From NCBI GenBank assembly GCA_014843695.1, contig CM026398.1, positions 47,581,579-47,645,578 of the forward strand: a stretch of DNA of 64,000 nt, written 5' to 3'. The stretch is from Archivesica marissinica. Taxonomy: Eukaryota; Mollusca; Bivalvia; Venerida; Vesicomyidae. Position 1 is the first letter of the stretch, and each line of letters starts with the position of its first letter. Below are positions 22,163 to 32,319 of the stretch, one piece after another. The notes under the pieces are model-generated. The model was not told the DNA's origin. It was given only the letters and a program-made list of their open reading frames with translations, and made no database searches. Made by a program: the position numbers and the translations under genes.

Positions 22163-22375
22163 CTACAGCGATGAACGCCAGCTACATCTACACCTGGTGC
22201 CCATTCTAACACACATTTTACCGATGGAACATTGTCGTCTGCAACAGTAGCGCCCCTTAATTTTCTGTAGGATTCTTATAATTTGTTGCAAAGTGATTGG
22301 TTTTGCGTACATCTCGGACGTTGTCTGTAGTATGATCAGGCCTATCAGTACACAGGTCAATAAGCATATCTTCAT
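22163..22375 (-). CDS. Small secreted cysteine-rich peptide precursor
   Basis: Seventy codons. Residues 1-20 form a typical signal peptide (Met-Lys, then a Leu/Ile-rich core ending ..LQTTS). A hydrophobic/basic pro-region follows (KPITLQQIIRILQKIKGR), with possible dibasic-type processing, then a C-terminal core with pattern C-C-x3-C-x5-C-x6-C-x-C and a short tail (SWRSSL). On -, an acceptor TTTTGTTTCAG (inverse of 22393-22403) lies 18 bp before the ATG, so a 5' UTR exon probably lies upstream. The ATG is preferred over an in-frame start further upstream because that one lies in the intron. The C-x2-G-x2-C...G-x-R-C-x-C spacing loosely recalls CART-type neuropeptides, but antimicrobial, hormone or venom-type peptides are equally possible; none is claimed. 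A piggyBac-like MITE lies in its 3' flank. Confidence 0.55.
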   Translation of the reverse strand: MKICLLTCVLIGLIILQTTSEMYAKPITLQQIIRILQKIKGRYCCRRQCSIGKMCVRMGTRCRCSWRSSL

Positions 22376-22433
22376 GGCTAAAGTTTGTTGCCCCTGAAAC
22401 AAAATGGTGATATGTAGAACAAGCATTAACAAC

Positions 22434-22745
22434 TGGTATTAATCACTCTGGTTGGCGCGGATGTAAGCGTATAATAATAATGATAATAATAATTATTATT
22501 ATTATAAACACATTTAACAAAGTTAATCTACCATGAGGACTTCAACATACATGTATATACAAATCAAATGCAATCAGAAGATAGGACTATGTGGTCCTTG
22601 GTGTGGAAGGAAATCAGAGTACCCGGAGAAAACCCACCTGTCCGACCTGGCGACACCCCGTACCATCCCACATACCTCCCTGTTCGAGGATCGAACCGTG
22701 TTGCATGTGTGACAATCGATCGTGCTAACTACGCTAATCGGACAG
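22434..22745 (-). mobile_element. SINE-4 copy, interrupted by a TAA-microsatellite insertion
   Basis: The shared tail and GGTTGGCGCGGATGTAAGCG lie at 22440-22471. An AATAATAAT run and about 80 bp of unrelated sequence follow (22472-22585), then the remaining body and the head with B box resume to 22745. Confidence 0.82.
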
Positions 22746-23329
22746 CCCAACCACAAAGCACAGAATAATCAGATATACTTGTTTTGACGGCCTTGTGGAC
22801 GCTATCTGATATCGTCAAATGAGGTTCATCGTTAAATAAAATCTTTGTTATTTTGTTAATTTATTATTATTGCTATTAATATTAGTGGTAGACGTAGTGG
22901 TAGTGACACTCACTGTCGCCATCGATATTACTTCGATAATGTTCAACTAAGTTATCTATTATTCAATACAATACAATAAGTTTATTGCATAAAACAGTAT
23001 ACATGTTTGTAGCAATTAAGTAAATACAGGCAGTGACATGGAACTTTACAAAAGAGCACACTCACAAGTTCAAATATATGTGTAAAAATGCGTTAGTTTC
23101 GTTGCTTATTTGCAAAATATATAAATTTGGAAAGACCAGTGGTGATGTTTTTTTATTTAATAAATTTCTGTACAGTCGGCCAAGTATGTTAGTATCTTTT
23201 AATGAATTTCGATCTTAGGTTTGAGTAATGTGGGCACATTAATATGAAGTGATACTCATTTTCCACAATTCTAGAATTGCAATAAATACATAATCTTTCC
23301 TTTCGTGGTAGGTGTATGTAGCGACCACG

Positions 23330-24375
23330 TGCGCAAAACCCCAATTTGCACGAAATGTTTATTATTGTTATATATAAATAGTAATGTATTATATAAATAC
23401 ATTAAACTGTTTCTATATATGGCCAAATGTTTACCATGTAATATATATATATTTGTATTATGCATAATCGTCTGCTATTATTTTCGCGCCTAAAATTATC
23501 AATCTCGCTTCGCGCGGGAAATGACTTAAGATGTTAGGCCTAATCTCAGTTTATCAAGGCCGTGGTTGCAGGTGTCCAGTTATGTAATACAAAGGCACCG
23601 AACTGGTTTGATGGTGTAATATTAGATAACAGGCCGTGGTTGCAGGTGTCCAGTTATGTAATATAAAGGCACCGAACTGGTTTGATGGTGTAATATTAGA
23701 TAACATAACAGATGTTTAGGAATAACAGATGTTTTAGGAATTGTTATATCATATATACACTGATTCAATCATGTATATAAGAAATGGATTTTATTAACAT
23801 AAATCAGACACACTAGAGCCTAACTCCAGGAGCGAGAAAGGTCGTGATCTCAATCTAGTATATAGAACATATAAACTGTATTTATGATACTTAGATATTA
23901 TGGACATTATAAGAAATATAACTTATAAAGATTTGTCGAATAATTAAATTGTTCAGCCATAGAAGAAACATAGAGTTTCGGCGAACCATATAGAAGGTGA
24001 TTAAAAGTTAATCTAATCAGAAACAGTGATTAGATTATAGTGATATTGAGTAATGACGGATTAGAAAGATTGGATGTTAAATATACTGTGTAAGCGCATA
24101 GTCGGCTCACACAAATGGATTGTTAAATAAGCTTTTAATGATACGATGTATATATATATAGATCACTGATTATATATATATGGATATTTCTGATGCCAAT
24201 TTAAACAAGATATTATATAGAAGAAATGTAATACTGTGTTGAGTTATCATTAATACATATAATAACGAAGAAACCCCCTAGACAACTCCAGCGAGTCTAC
24301 AATAGGATAGACCCTGGTAAGAGCCGTAGCAACCGAGACATATTATTACGAGAAGAAAAAGGAGAGTTTGCGACA
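23330..24375 (+). mobile_element. Solo LTR of a Ty3/Gypsy-type retrotransposon
   Basis: Begins TGCGCAAAAC and ends TTTGCGACA, flanked by a 4-bp duplication CACG (23326-23329, 24376-24379). It is homologous, inverted, to the LTR next to the Gypsy pol fragment at 60210-61094; shared blocks include ATAATCGTCTGCTATTATTT and AACCCCCTAGACAACTCCA. It contains a tandem duplication of about 73 bp (23559-23705). Inserted in LINE-A copy 3 at a spot where a 42-bp segment of the LINE is also tandemly duplicated (24380-24440). Confidence 0.88.
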
Positions 24376-24836
24376 CACGTTCGATAGCTAGATCATGTGG
24401 TAGGTGTATGTAGCGACCACGTTCGATAGCTAGATCATGTGAGGATGTCTTAAATCCTATAAGAGAAATTCTGTATTATTTATCTTTAATATAATCAAGA
24501 TAAGCTTCAAAGATAAATTCATTTTTCAATAAACTGTATGTCTCTAGACGTCCAGGGTTATTGATAGCAGTATACCAACTTTGATAATATATGTCTAGTA
24601 TGCGTGATTTTATAGTATTGTAATTAATAAGCATTTTTGACTGGTTTTGCCACAAATAACTCAGTCCGCATGTATCGATAATATTTATTAGTTTATAAAC
24701 CCAGTTAATTTTGTTGTGATAATTTCCATTTTCAACATCAGTTTTCAACATTAGGTAAGTTTTATAAAGTATTGAATCTTCTGGTAAAGTTAATAATTTT
24801 ATCCAGTATTTTATCATTAATAGTTTTCTACGTATC

Positions 24837-25208
24837 GACATGCGGAGACAACCGAGATCTCCATATAGTGCATTCAGGTTTGTTGAGCGGACATGCGGAG
24901 ACAACCGAGATCTCCATATAGTGCATTCAGGTTTGTTGAGCGGACATGCGGAGACAACCGAGATCTCCATATAGTGCATTCAGGTTTGTTGAGCGGACAT
25001 GGGGAGACAACCGAGATCTCCATATAGTGCATTCAGGTTTGTTGAGCGGACATGGGGAGACAACCATGTTCTCCATATAGTGCATTCAGGTTTGTTGAGC
25101 GGACATGGGGGAGACAACCGAGATCTCCATATAGCGCATTCAGGTTTGTTGAGCGGACATGGGGAGACAACCATGTTCTCCATATAGTGCATTCAGGTTT
25201 GTTGAGTG
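24837..25208. repeat. 53-bp minisatellite inside the LINE-A ORF, 7 copies
   Basis: Starts at 24837, 24890, 24943, 24996, 25049, 25102 and 25156 (one unit has an extra G). The unit on - encodes the LINE-A block NALYGDLGCLPMS, equivalent to AVYGELGRYPM in copy 1. As 53 is not a multiple of three, successive units rotate through three frames. Confidence 0.95.
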
Positions 25209-25392
25209 CCTTACGCATAGTATTTTTCTACACAATTTGGAAAGTATTAATTCAACATCGGGTGCATCATGGTAGCCCCATACTTCTGCTGAATAATTTA
25301 AAATTGATGCGACTAGAGAGTCAAACAGGTTTAACTTTCTTTATAGTTAGAGGATAAATATCACCCTACCAATTAATGTTATCACATATTGG

Positions 25393-25622
25393 AAGTCGTG
25401 ATAGCGTAGTGGTAGAGCCTTCGCTTCAATAGCGAAATGCCCGGAGTTCGATCCCCATTGGAGCCGTTACGATTGTGCCCTTAGGCAAAGCATTTAAATT
25501 CCTCGTTGCCTCTTCTCTCTCACTCGGGGCGATGGATTTCATCAGGCATGAGGTATCGAGAGTGATTAATATAAGTTGTAAGAAATTGATTCTCAATCGA
25601 GCTAAAATTTGTATAAACTAAT
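25393..25622 (+). mobile_element. SINE-2 copy
   Basis: Head GTCGTGATAGCGTAGTGGTA with anticodon-like loop TTCAATA, B box GAGTTCGATCCCC, conserved body and shared tail ending GAGCTAAAATTTGTATAAAC. Confidence 0.9.
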
Positions 25623-25856
25623 GTTGTCGCTGCTTTTTGTGATCCAGAGAGGACTTGTATTGTATACACCTTTCCAATTGCTTTTCAAATATCGGTACTC
25701 CTGTGGATGTCACGTGCACATCCGATTCGGCTGGCCCTTCACTATAGCCGTATACTCGTCATTTCGAGCGGGATGTAGTTTAGTATGGGAGTATCACGTG
25801 AGTATCACATGAACCGTTTGTACATATACAATTAGCTTAAACTCTATTTATTTTAC

Positions 25857-26066
25857 AACGATTGCTAAGCAAGTTTTAACAACTTACATTAATCACTCTC
25901 GTTGGCGCGGATGAAAGCGTAAATGTGGTCATTCGTGTGGGAGGAAACCGGAGTACCCGGAGAAAACCTACCTGTCCGATCTGGCGACCACCGTACCATC
26001 TCACATACGTCCCGGTACAAGGATCGAACCCGGGTTGCATTGGTGAGAAGCGAGCGCGCTACCACT
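25857..26066 (-). mobile_element. SINE-4 copy, head truncated
   Basis: Shared tail at 25857-25900, the GGAGGAAACCGGAGTACCCG block and a B box (inverse of GGATCGAACCCGGG). The head stops at GAGCGCGCTACCACT. Confidence 0.87.
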
Positions 26067-26309
26067 ATTCACAGATACATTTAAAGAAACTAATACATTT
26101 TAATTTAAGCTATCTTAATAAAATTATGTCTTTTAAGTCACAAATCGTTTAAAACTTATTAACAGAGAAATATTATCTATATATGTAGAAAAGTGAAAAC
26201 AATATTCATGGATTAAATTACAAATAATTTAATGCATTAACATTTTATAATAGCTCTGAAATTAATTTGTTATTTACTATAATTGGATTCTCTATATATA
26301 AGGCAGACA

Positions 26310-26465
26310 GTGTAGTAGATAAGGACCATGAATGTTCAGAGGGTGTAAAAAGCACCAAATTTGGCATGGTGGTAGTTTAGAACCAGCTTGTAAATAATAG
26401 GCCGGAAGACAATCACGAGATGCCCTGAGACCCCCGTGAGATGGGGCCCCAAAGAGGCACATAAT
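26310..26465 (-). repeat. Dispersed repeat, inverted partner of 28808-28988
   Basis: Shares GGTGTAAAAAGCACCAAAT and AGACAATCACGAGA with the inverse of 28808-28988, in the same order and spacing. No ORF or tRNA-like head; class unknown. Confidence 0.75.
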
Positions 26466-27489
26466 TGTGTACATTTGCATGTATATAATTAATTTATTAC
26501 AGCCACAAATGGTATATAACTTGTGCAAATGAGGTATGTTATCCGGATAATAGGTTACACCAGTATAAAAATGACTTTTGTTAAATACAACATTGAAAAT
26601 TGAGGCCCTAATTAGTGATAATGCTATAAACGAGGCCCAGAATGTTGGTAAAATTGGCCAATTACGATTAATAATATAATAAATATTACAATTTTATGTC
26701 AGTATCCACTATTGTACAATAACTAACTACTTTACACAATTACATATATCTAAATGTTGCATTATGCTTTAGGTAATGGCCAGAAGCCACTTTTAATTGG
26801 TTAACAGAGTTGTTTCCCTATTAGCAAAATGTCCATGAACAATTCAGAGTGGGAAAGTTCGAAATTTCGTTGCGTTTTTACATGCTGTATCACACCAAGA
26901 TGTAAGTATTATTAGTATTATTTTGTTTGTATAGATAACACATGTATGGCGTTGCATATGTTTAAATAATTTAAACAAAAAGAACAAGAATTATAAAGGT
27001 GGGTGGGGTATGCATAACAAAATTAATTAGTCCTACAATTTTTACATTCTTAATGGAGTTTCATTAATTTCAGATATCATGGCAAGTCAACCAGATTCTA
27101 CTCATGTACTCATATGGCTAATAAAATACTAACACAATCAAGAAATTAACATGAGTTAAACCTAGTAACACAGTCACATGTTGACAACAAGCAACCAGAG
27201 GTTATGGTGCGTAATTTAATATACTATTATATAACATGTGATGTTGAGGACTGAATGCGAATTTATTCGACATGATTGTTTGTTTGTTTTGTTATGCTTA
27301 CAATGTTATTCCACACATTGGAGGCAGTAGATTAGTGACCCCAGCATGTCCCCCGCATGCCTTAAAGTAAACTTTTTTGAAGCTGAAGGAGGAAATTTAC
27401 CTGCCAGAAATGTCCAGCCAGTATTTGCCAAACATGCTCATTTTGAACCCAAAATTGTACACACTGAAACAACTGACATTGAGACCTGA
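26466..27489. other. AT-rich stretch with one exon-like segment
   Basis: Mostly featureless. At 26829 an ATG opens a 24-codon frame ending at a strong donor (T/GTAAGT, intron from 26902). See the separate finding; not called as a gene because no partner exon fits. Confidence 0.3.
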
Positions 27490-27625
27490 ACGTTCGGTAG
27501 CAACTATTTTTCCTGGATCGAATCAGAACTAGGACACTTTCATGGATAAAAATCAACTAGCACTGTGCCTCGGCCGGGGATCTAACTCACGACTTCCCGC
27601 CTTGGAATTAAAGGTGCTACCCAAT
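27490..27625 (-). mobile_element. Possible tRNA-derived SINE (family SINE-6)
   Basis: On - the order is GGGTAGCACCTTTAATTCCA, then GTGAGTTAGATCCCCGGCC as a B-box-like segment, then a body running to CCTAGTTCTGATTCGATCCA. Only one copy in the window, so the call depends on the tRNA-like head alone. Confidence 0.45.
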
Positions 27626-27894
27626 CTGTTTTATTCGACCTGTATTCTCCAATTCATAATCATTTCAATCAAGGGTTACATTCATAGGCCCATCTACCTG
27701 TGTGTACGGACACAGGCACACATATCCTGCAGTTGTCAGTATGCATTGATGATAATTCTGAGGTAGTGTTGTCGTTCTGTACAATCTTGTATTGGTTACA
27801 TTTTGATAGACAATTAATACCGGTAATGTATTCTACGTTTTAGGAATCCACATCAGGACATGCTGTTGGTTCTGAGCAACCTTCGACATGAGTT

Positions 27895-28450
27895 GTACAG
27901 GGCACGATGTTCCAACTGGAGTCAGTGTTGCCTATGCCAAAAGAAGACTACCGAGAAATCACGAACACCTTTGGCGTATTCTTCACTGAGTGAATGCCTT
28001 ATCAACCTGAGTCCACACAATGCATTGCCACAGAAACAATTAAAACTTTGGAATGACTTGACCTAGGGAGTGGCAATGATGGAGCAAAATGCCGCCTGGT
28101 ATATGTCCTGCTTCAGCAGCAGACTATTGATAGAGCAGTACAGAGACATCAAATGTGTATGGAAACAAAAGAGACAAAGAGGTTTAGAAAGAGTTTTGAT
28201 ACAACGTTTCATGGTAGTTGTTTCGTTTACAATCAATCTTATGGTAGACTACATTAGGTAGAAACAATGGAAATAGATACGAAAATGTGACATCATAACT
28301 GAGATGTCAGATATCGAAATTCTAGCCAAACATTAAGAGGTGGATATGGTACCAAGAGACGCAGAATATCATGGAAACTGTTTGTGCACATTTTATAACA
28401 AGTACAATAGACAGTATTCACTTTCAACTGATTCTACGTCGATTCATGTG
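27895..28450 (+). pseudogene. Decayed gene of an uncharacterised Cys/His-rich metazoan family
   Basis: Fragments in one frame: NWSQCCLCQKKTTEKSRTP with a C-x2-C pair, a Leu-rich stretch to LKLWNDLT, a stop, then QNAAWYMSCFSS. In the last the W-(H/Y)-x2-C spacing matches a zinc-ligand half commonly seen as W-H-x2-C. Further on a frame has PRDAEYHGNCLCTFYNK, another Y-H-x2-C element. This order recalls a family of large uncharacterised metazoan proteins with an N-terminal Cys/His module, but I cannot name the family with certainty. Several stops and frameshifts show decay. Function unknown. Confidence 0.35.
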
Positions 28451-28807
28451 TACGACACTAGTGATGATTAATTGAAAAAGGCTATCATTGTTGCTGAGTT
28501 GATTGCATATATAGAGAGTTAAACCGATTAATGTGAAAGTGAGTGATGGCTTATTGATAATAATAAATGACAAATGCGTTTCGGTGTCTTATAACAGGGT
28601 TATACAGGTCTCCACAGGTATAGTAAACTGTCTTAGGTAAATATAAAACTACTAGCATTGTATGCCCACCAAATCTCAGGAACGTTTGATTTGTATGTAA
28701 AACATTAGATACTAATATGCCTTCTCTATTAATTATCATGTGAAAACAATTGAAATAATAACAATTAATTAAATTATTGGAACTTTAAAAAGTGTAGTTT
28801 TTTTAAA

Positions 28808-28988
28808 ATCTTCTGTTGGTGGCCCCTTTTTGGGTCCCCAAAAATGGAGTCGAAGGGCCTCTCGTGATTGTCTTCTGGGCATTTTGGAAAGTATACACCC
28901 TCGTGTTACTTGTGTGAAAATTTGGTGCTTTTTACACCTTCCGAACGAAATCATCATTTTGTGGTCCTTATCTACTACACTATCATAC
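28808..28988 (+). repeat. Dispersed repeat, inverted partner of 26310-26465
   Basis: From GGCCCCTTTTTGGGTCCCC to CCTTATCTACTACACTATCA. Colinear with the inverse of 26310-26465 with scattered differences. Confidence 0.75.
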
Positions 28989-29148
28989 GACAGAAAAATC
29001 ATGGTGTTTTTGTTATTTCTGTACATCTTGCTGTGGCAGGTGGCAGTGTGGGTGCTATTAAGCCATTTATTTGTGACGTCAAATATCTTTGTATTTATTG
29101 GCAGAAAGCGATCGTTTATATAAATTTATGATAGCTTGATTGTGAAAC

Positions 29149-29262
29149 AAGTTTTCCCAACGCTAGATGAATCGCTCTCGAGACTTTAGAGAAGAGAAAG
29201 AGAAGAAGCAATGTGGGATTTAAGTGCACTGCCTTAGAGCCCAACCGTAACGGCTCCAGCTG
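29149..29262 (-). mobile_element. SINE-2 fragment with internal deletion
   Basis: Keeps the CTCTCGAGAC tail-side block, the GAGAAGAAGCAATGTGGGAT body and the AACCGTAACGGCTCCAGC head-proximal block. The tRNA head is absent. Confidence 0.7.
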
Positions 29263-29307
29263 GATAGAAAATGGAGAAAAAAGTAAAGCTTAGACATCTC
29301 AAGAAAA

Positions 29308-29458
29308 CAGACAGATCTGTAGTCCAGTGGTTAACACGTTGGAGTGGTATCCAGGGATCGCAGATTCGATCCCCAGTCTGACCCTAATAAAATTAACAGT
29401 CTCTCGATGGGACTTTAAACCGAGGTCTCGTGTCGGTGCTGTGCACCGTGCATGTAAA
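29308..29458 (+). mobile_element. SINE-1 copy, 3'-truncated
   Basis: tRNA-like head from ACAGACAGATCTGTAGTCCA and half the body, stopping after CCGTGCATGTAAAA. Confidence 0.85.
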
Positions 29459-30956
29459 AAGCAATCTATATTTAGACAAAGATCCCTGACCGAGTATCTT
29501 TCAATATTCTGTATTCGTATTATAGGTATTAAAATGTCCACTTGTTTCAGGGAACTAGTTCCAAACTTTCACTGGTGTGCGCATAGAAATACAGGCTTGA
29601 GCTGGAAGCCAGAAATGGCCAGATCAATCTATTTACATAGTTGAAATTCTGCAACAATAGTTGGTTCTCATATGATTCGCGGATGTTCCAACTTATTATT
29701 TTGGACAGGGTTTCATGTTATTGTCAACATGTTTGCATTTAATTACTCAAGTATGCACTTTATAATTTATATACATCCACTCAATATCCGAGTGTGTATT
29801 ATGCAGAGTGAGTTTTCAATCGTCCTTATATTGCATATTTATATGTAATAATGTTTCTTGTTAGATTACTGGACTGTTGAATGCCAATAGAGGTGGTTTA
29901 TTGGATGAGTGAACAGGACAATGCTATATAATTTCATATTTTCATTTATTGACCTTACATTCTTTCTTAGTTTTTATTTGAAGAACTGTGAAATAATGCT
30001 ACTTTACTACATGAAGCGGACACTGAATGCGCCGTCATTTTCTTTACATTAGAAACATATTAAAAGTAGTCCGTCATCTTCTTCTACCTTGGGCCAGGTC
30101 CTCCACAACGTGCACGTCGTGACCTAGGCACAGCTCACAGCAGGAATATGGGTCAAGGACTTCACTGACGGAAGCCGCGCCATTGGACCAGTAGAAGTCG
30201 TGTACGAGTATAAACTTACTACTAACTTACCTTCTTGGCGAGACAGCAATGCTCGGTGCTGGCGACGGCGGATAGCTGGTTTTTTTAGCCGGTTTCTTCA
30301 AGGGGACGGTTCTCCTTCAATGAAGAGGGTGGGACGCTGACTTCTTGATGGCGTGAGGACCACGGCGAAGAAACCGGAACCATTCGTATAAATCGTGAAG
30401 GATGTGGCCCTAAAGGAGACCCCTTCGAAAGATAGGATACAGGATTTGTCACCCTGAGAAGAATGAAGATGCGTTTTCAGTTGTCAACATAAGCAACTTA
30501 GATGACAACGTAATCTACTTAGAGAAACCAGTCGCCCAAATGCCTCGGTGGAGGCAACTATAAAGACAACTATAGCGTTCGTTTCAATTGCCTTTCGACT
30601 TGATAAATAATATCTCATTAAACTTCAAATATGCATGTCATAAGTTACATATTCGCCAGTATTGCACTAAGTTCAACATACTCTCATGGGAAGGGCCAAT
30701 TACTAATGTTGTTCAGAACGTGTGGCCCAACCCATTTGCTTTTGCTCTTATTATATATGTCTGAATTTATTATTTACATGTATATAACAATAAAATATGA
30801 TTAAACATTATAGTGTTCGTTCTCCCTTGAAGTTTATTGAAATGTGACCGTTTGGTATTAACAATAAAATTACGTCACATGATATTGGAATTATAGAAAA
30901 TGTAAATCATAATCTTGAATGTATTAAGAATGTAATATGAAATATGTATACTCATA
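29459..30956. other. Long unassigned stretch
   Basis: No intact gene. The part at about 30060-30560 is richer in GC than its surroundings and on - shows a short Pro/Lys-rich frame ending at an AAGAAG/GTAAGT donor-like site, but the frame is closed 30 codons upstream and no partner exon was found. No repeat family recognised. Confidence 0.35.
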
Positions 30957-31376
30957 CAGACTGATCTGTAGTCCAGTGGTTAACACGTTGGACTGATAAT
31001 CCAGGGATCGCAGGTTCGATCTCCCGTCTGACCCTAATACAATTAACAGTCTTTCAGATGAGACTTTAAACCGATGTCTCTTGTCGATGCTTTACACCGT
31101 GCACGTAAAAGAACCAGAGGAGACTCTGGAATGGGTTTCTGTCTGTATCATTGCACTATCTTCCAACAATTCTAAAATGAGTAATCTCCTCATGAGGCGT
31201 CGCTCATATGGACAACCGGTAGCGACGGTGCTTTACACCATGCATGTAAAAGAACCAGAGGAGACTCTGGGATGGGTCTCGGTCTGTATCATTGCACTAT
31301 CATCCAACAATTCTAAAATGACTAATCTCTTCAGGAGGCGTCGCTCATATGGGCAACCGGTAGCGACGGTAAATAA
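30957..31376 (+). mobile_element. SINE-1 with duplicated distal module
   Basis: Normal head and body. The distal half from TGCTTTACACC to AGCGACGG is then present twice in tandem (from 31088 and 31229, period 141 bp). The two copies differ at several bases. Confidence 0.9.
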
Positions 31377-32319
31377 ACGTAAAACTAGGATGTATCCAAC
31401 TGGCAGCTCCCTCATACTACAGAATCGAATTACGATTGGATAAAGATTCCGGAATGCATTTGCTAATGTTAACCTACTAGACTAGGTATTTGTCACGTTG
31501 AAATAACAGCAAGTGTATGCACACGATTGTTCTCATTCACAAATTTAAATTTGAATGACTAACTAATAAGTATTATATATCCTGGTTCAATACACCAACA
31601 CGTGTACAAGACCGTTGTATGTAAATTAGTCATGCCCACACATAATGAGACTATTTATATAAATGATGGGGATGTTTGGTTCATATGGTAAAATTCCCAA
31701 TTTACTTTTTTGCTTTAAATGTTGCGAAATGGCTAGTATAAAATCCACACAATAACACTCATGTTTTATAAGAACATAGATATCAGAGAAAGAGATCTAC
31801 TTTCGCATTCTGCTTCAACGATTTAAAAGGTATAATGCAATATTATATATTTTTTATTTACTCATTTATTTACAAATATTTACAAGAATAATACATGATT
31901 ATCGATGATAAATACATTTTTATTTTATTTTTAATTTGTTTTTATTTACAAATATATCCAAGAATAAGACATGATTATGGATGATAAATACATACATGAT
32001 AGGAAATACTACTAGGATTTAGTTAGTAATGTACATGTACGCATATATCGATTTCTATAAACGAGAATTAAATATGTTATTTATTCTTTTCAATAACGAG
32101 TTTTTGTTTTCAATTTTGAAATATTCATATATATATATATATATATATTTATAACTGCTATTTCAGATTTCAGTATGTTCATTGTATTAACATGTTTCCT
32201 TCTGTTTTCGCTATGACGCTTAACACATTTAAACATGAGCCATGATTATGAGATTAGCATAGGAACAGTTGAAAAAATATGGGACAATTTAAATGAAAGC
32301 ACCAGTAAATGTAAGATAT
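31377..32319. other. AT-rich stretch with a 53-bp direct duplication and an AT run
   Basis: TTTATTTACAAATAT plus following sequence to GATGATAAATACAT occurs at about 31865 and 31937, some 72 bp apart. An (AT)n run lies at 32127-32148. No gene. Confidence 0.6.

Larger units (their letters stand above)
22968..25345 (-). mobile_element. LINE-A copy 3, split by a solo LTR and by a 53-bp expansion
   Basis: On -, from 25345 down: LFDSLVASILNYSAEVWGY, then KLCRKILCVRHSTNLNALYG, the 53-bp array (25208-24837), then LLMIKYWIKLLTLPEDSI, CGLSYLWQ and FEAYLDYIKDK. After the LTR at 24375-23330 the same ORF resumes with LPRKERLCIYCNS, then VENEYHFILMCPHYSNL, a C-x2-C...H-x4-C knuckle. The 3' end at 22968 is an ATTG-type microsatellite tail like that of copy 1. 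Only the C-terminal third of the element is present. Reading across the LTR restores continuous homology with copy 2 (8400-9213). Confidence 0.87.

Noticed and set aside
30060..30560. Histone-like or Pro/Lys-rich exon on -
   Set aside because: A short KKPAKKTSYPP-like stretch precedes a donor-like site, but the frame is closed shortly upstream and no histone fold sequence is present.
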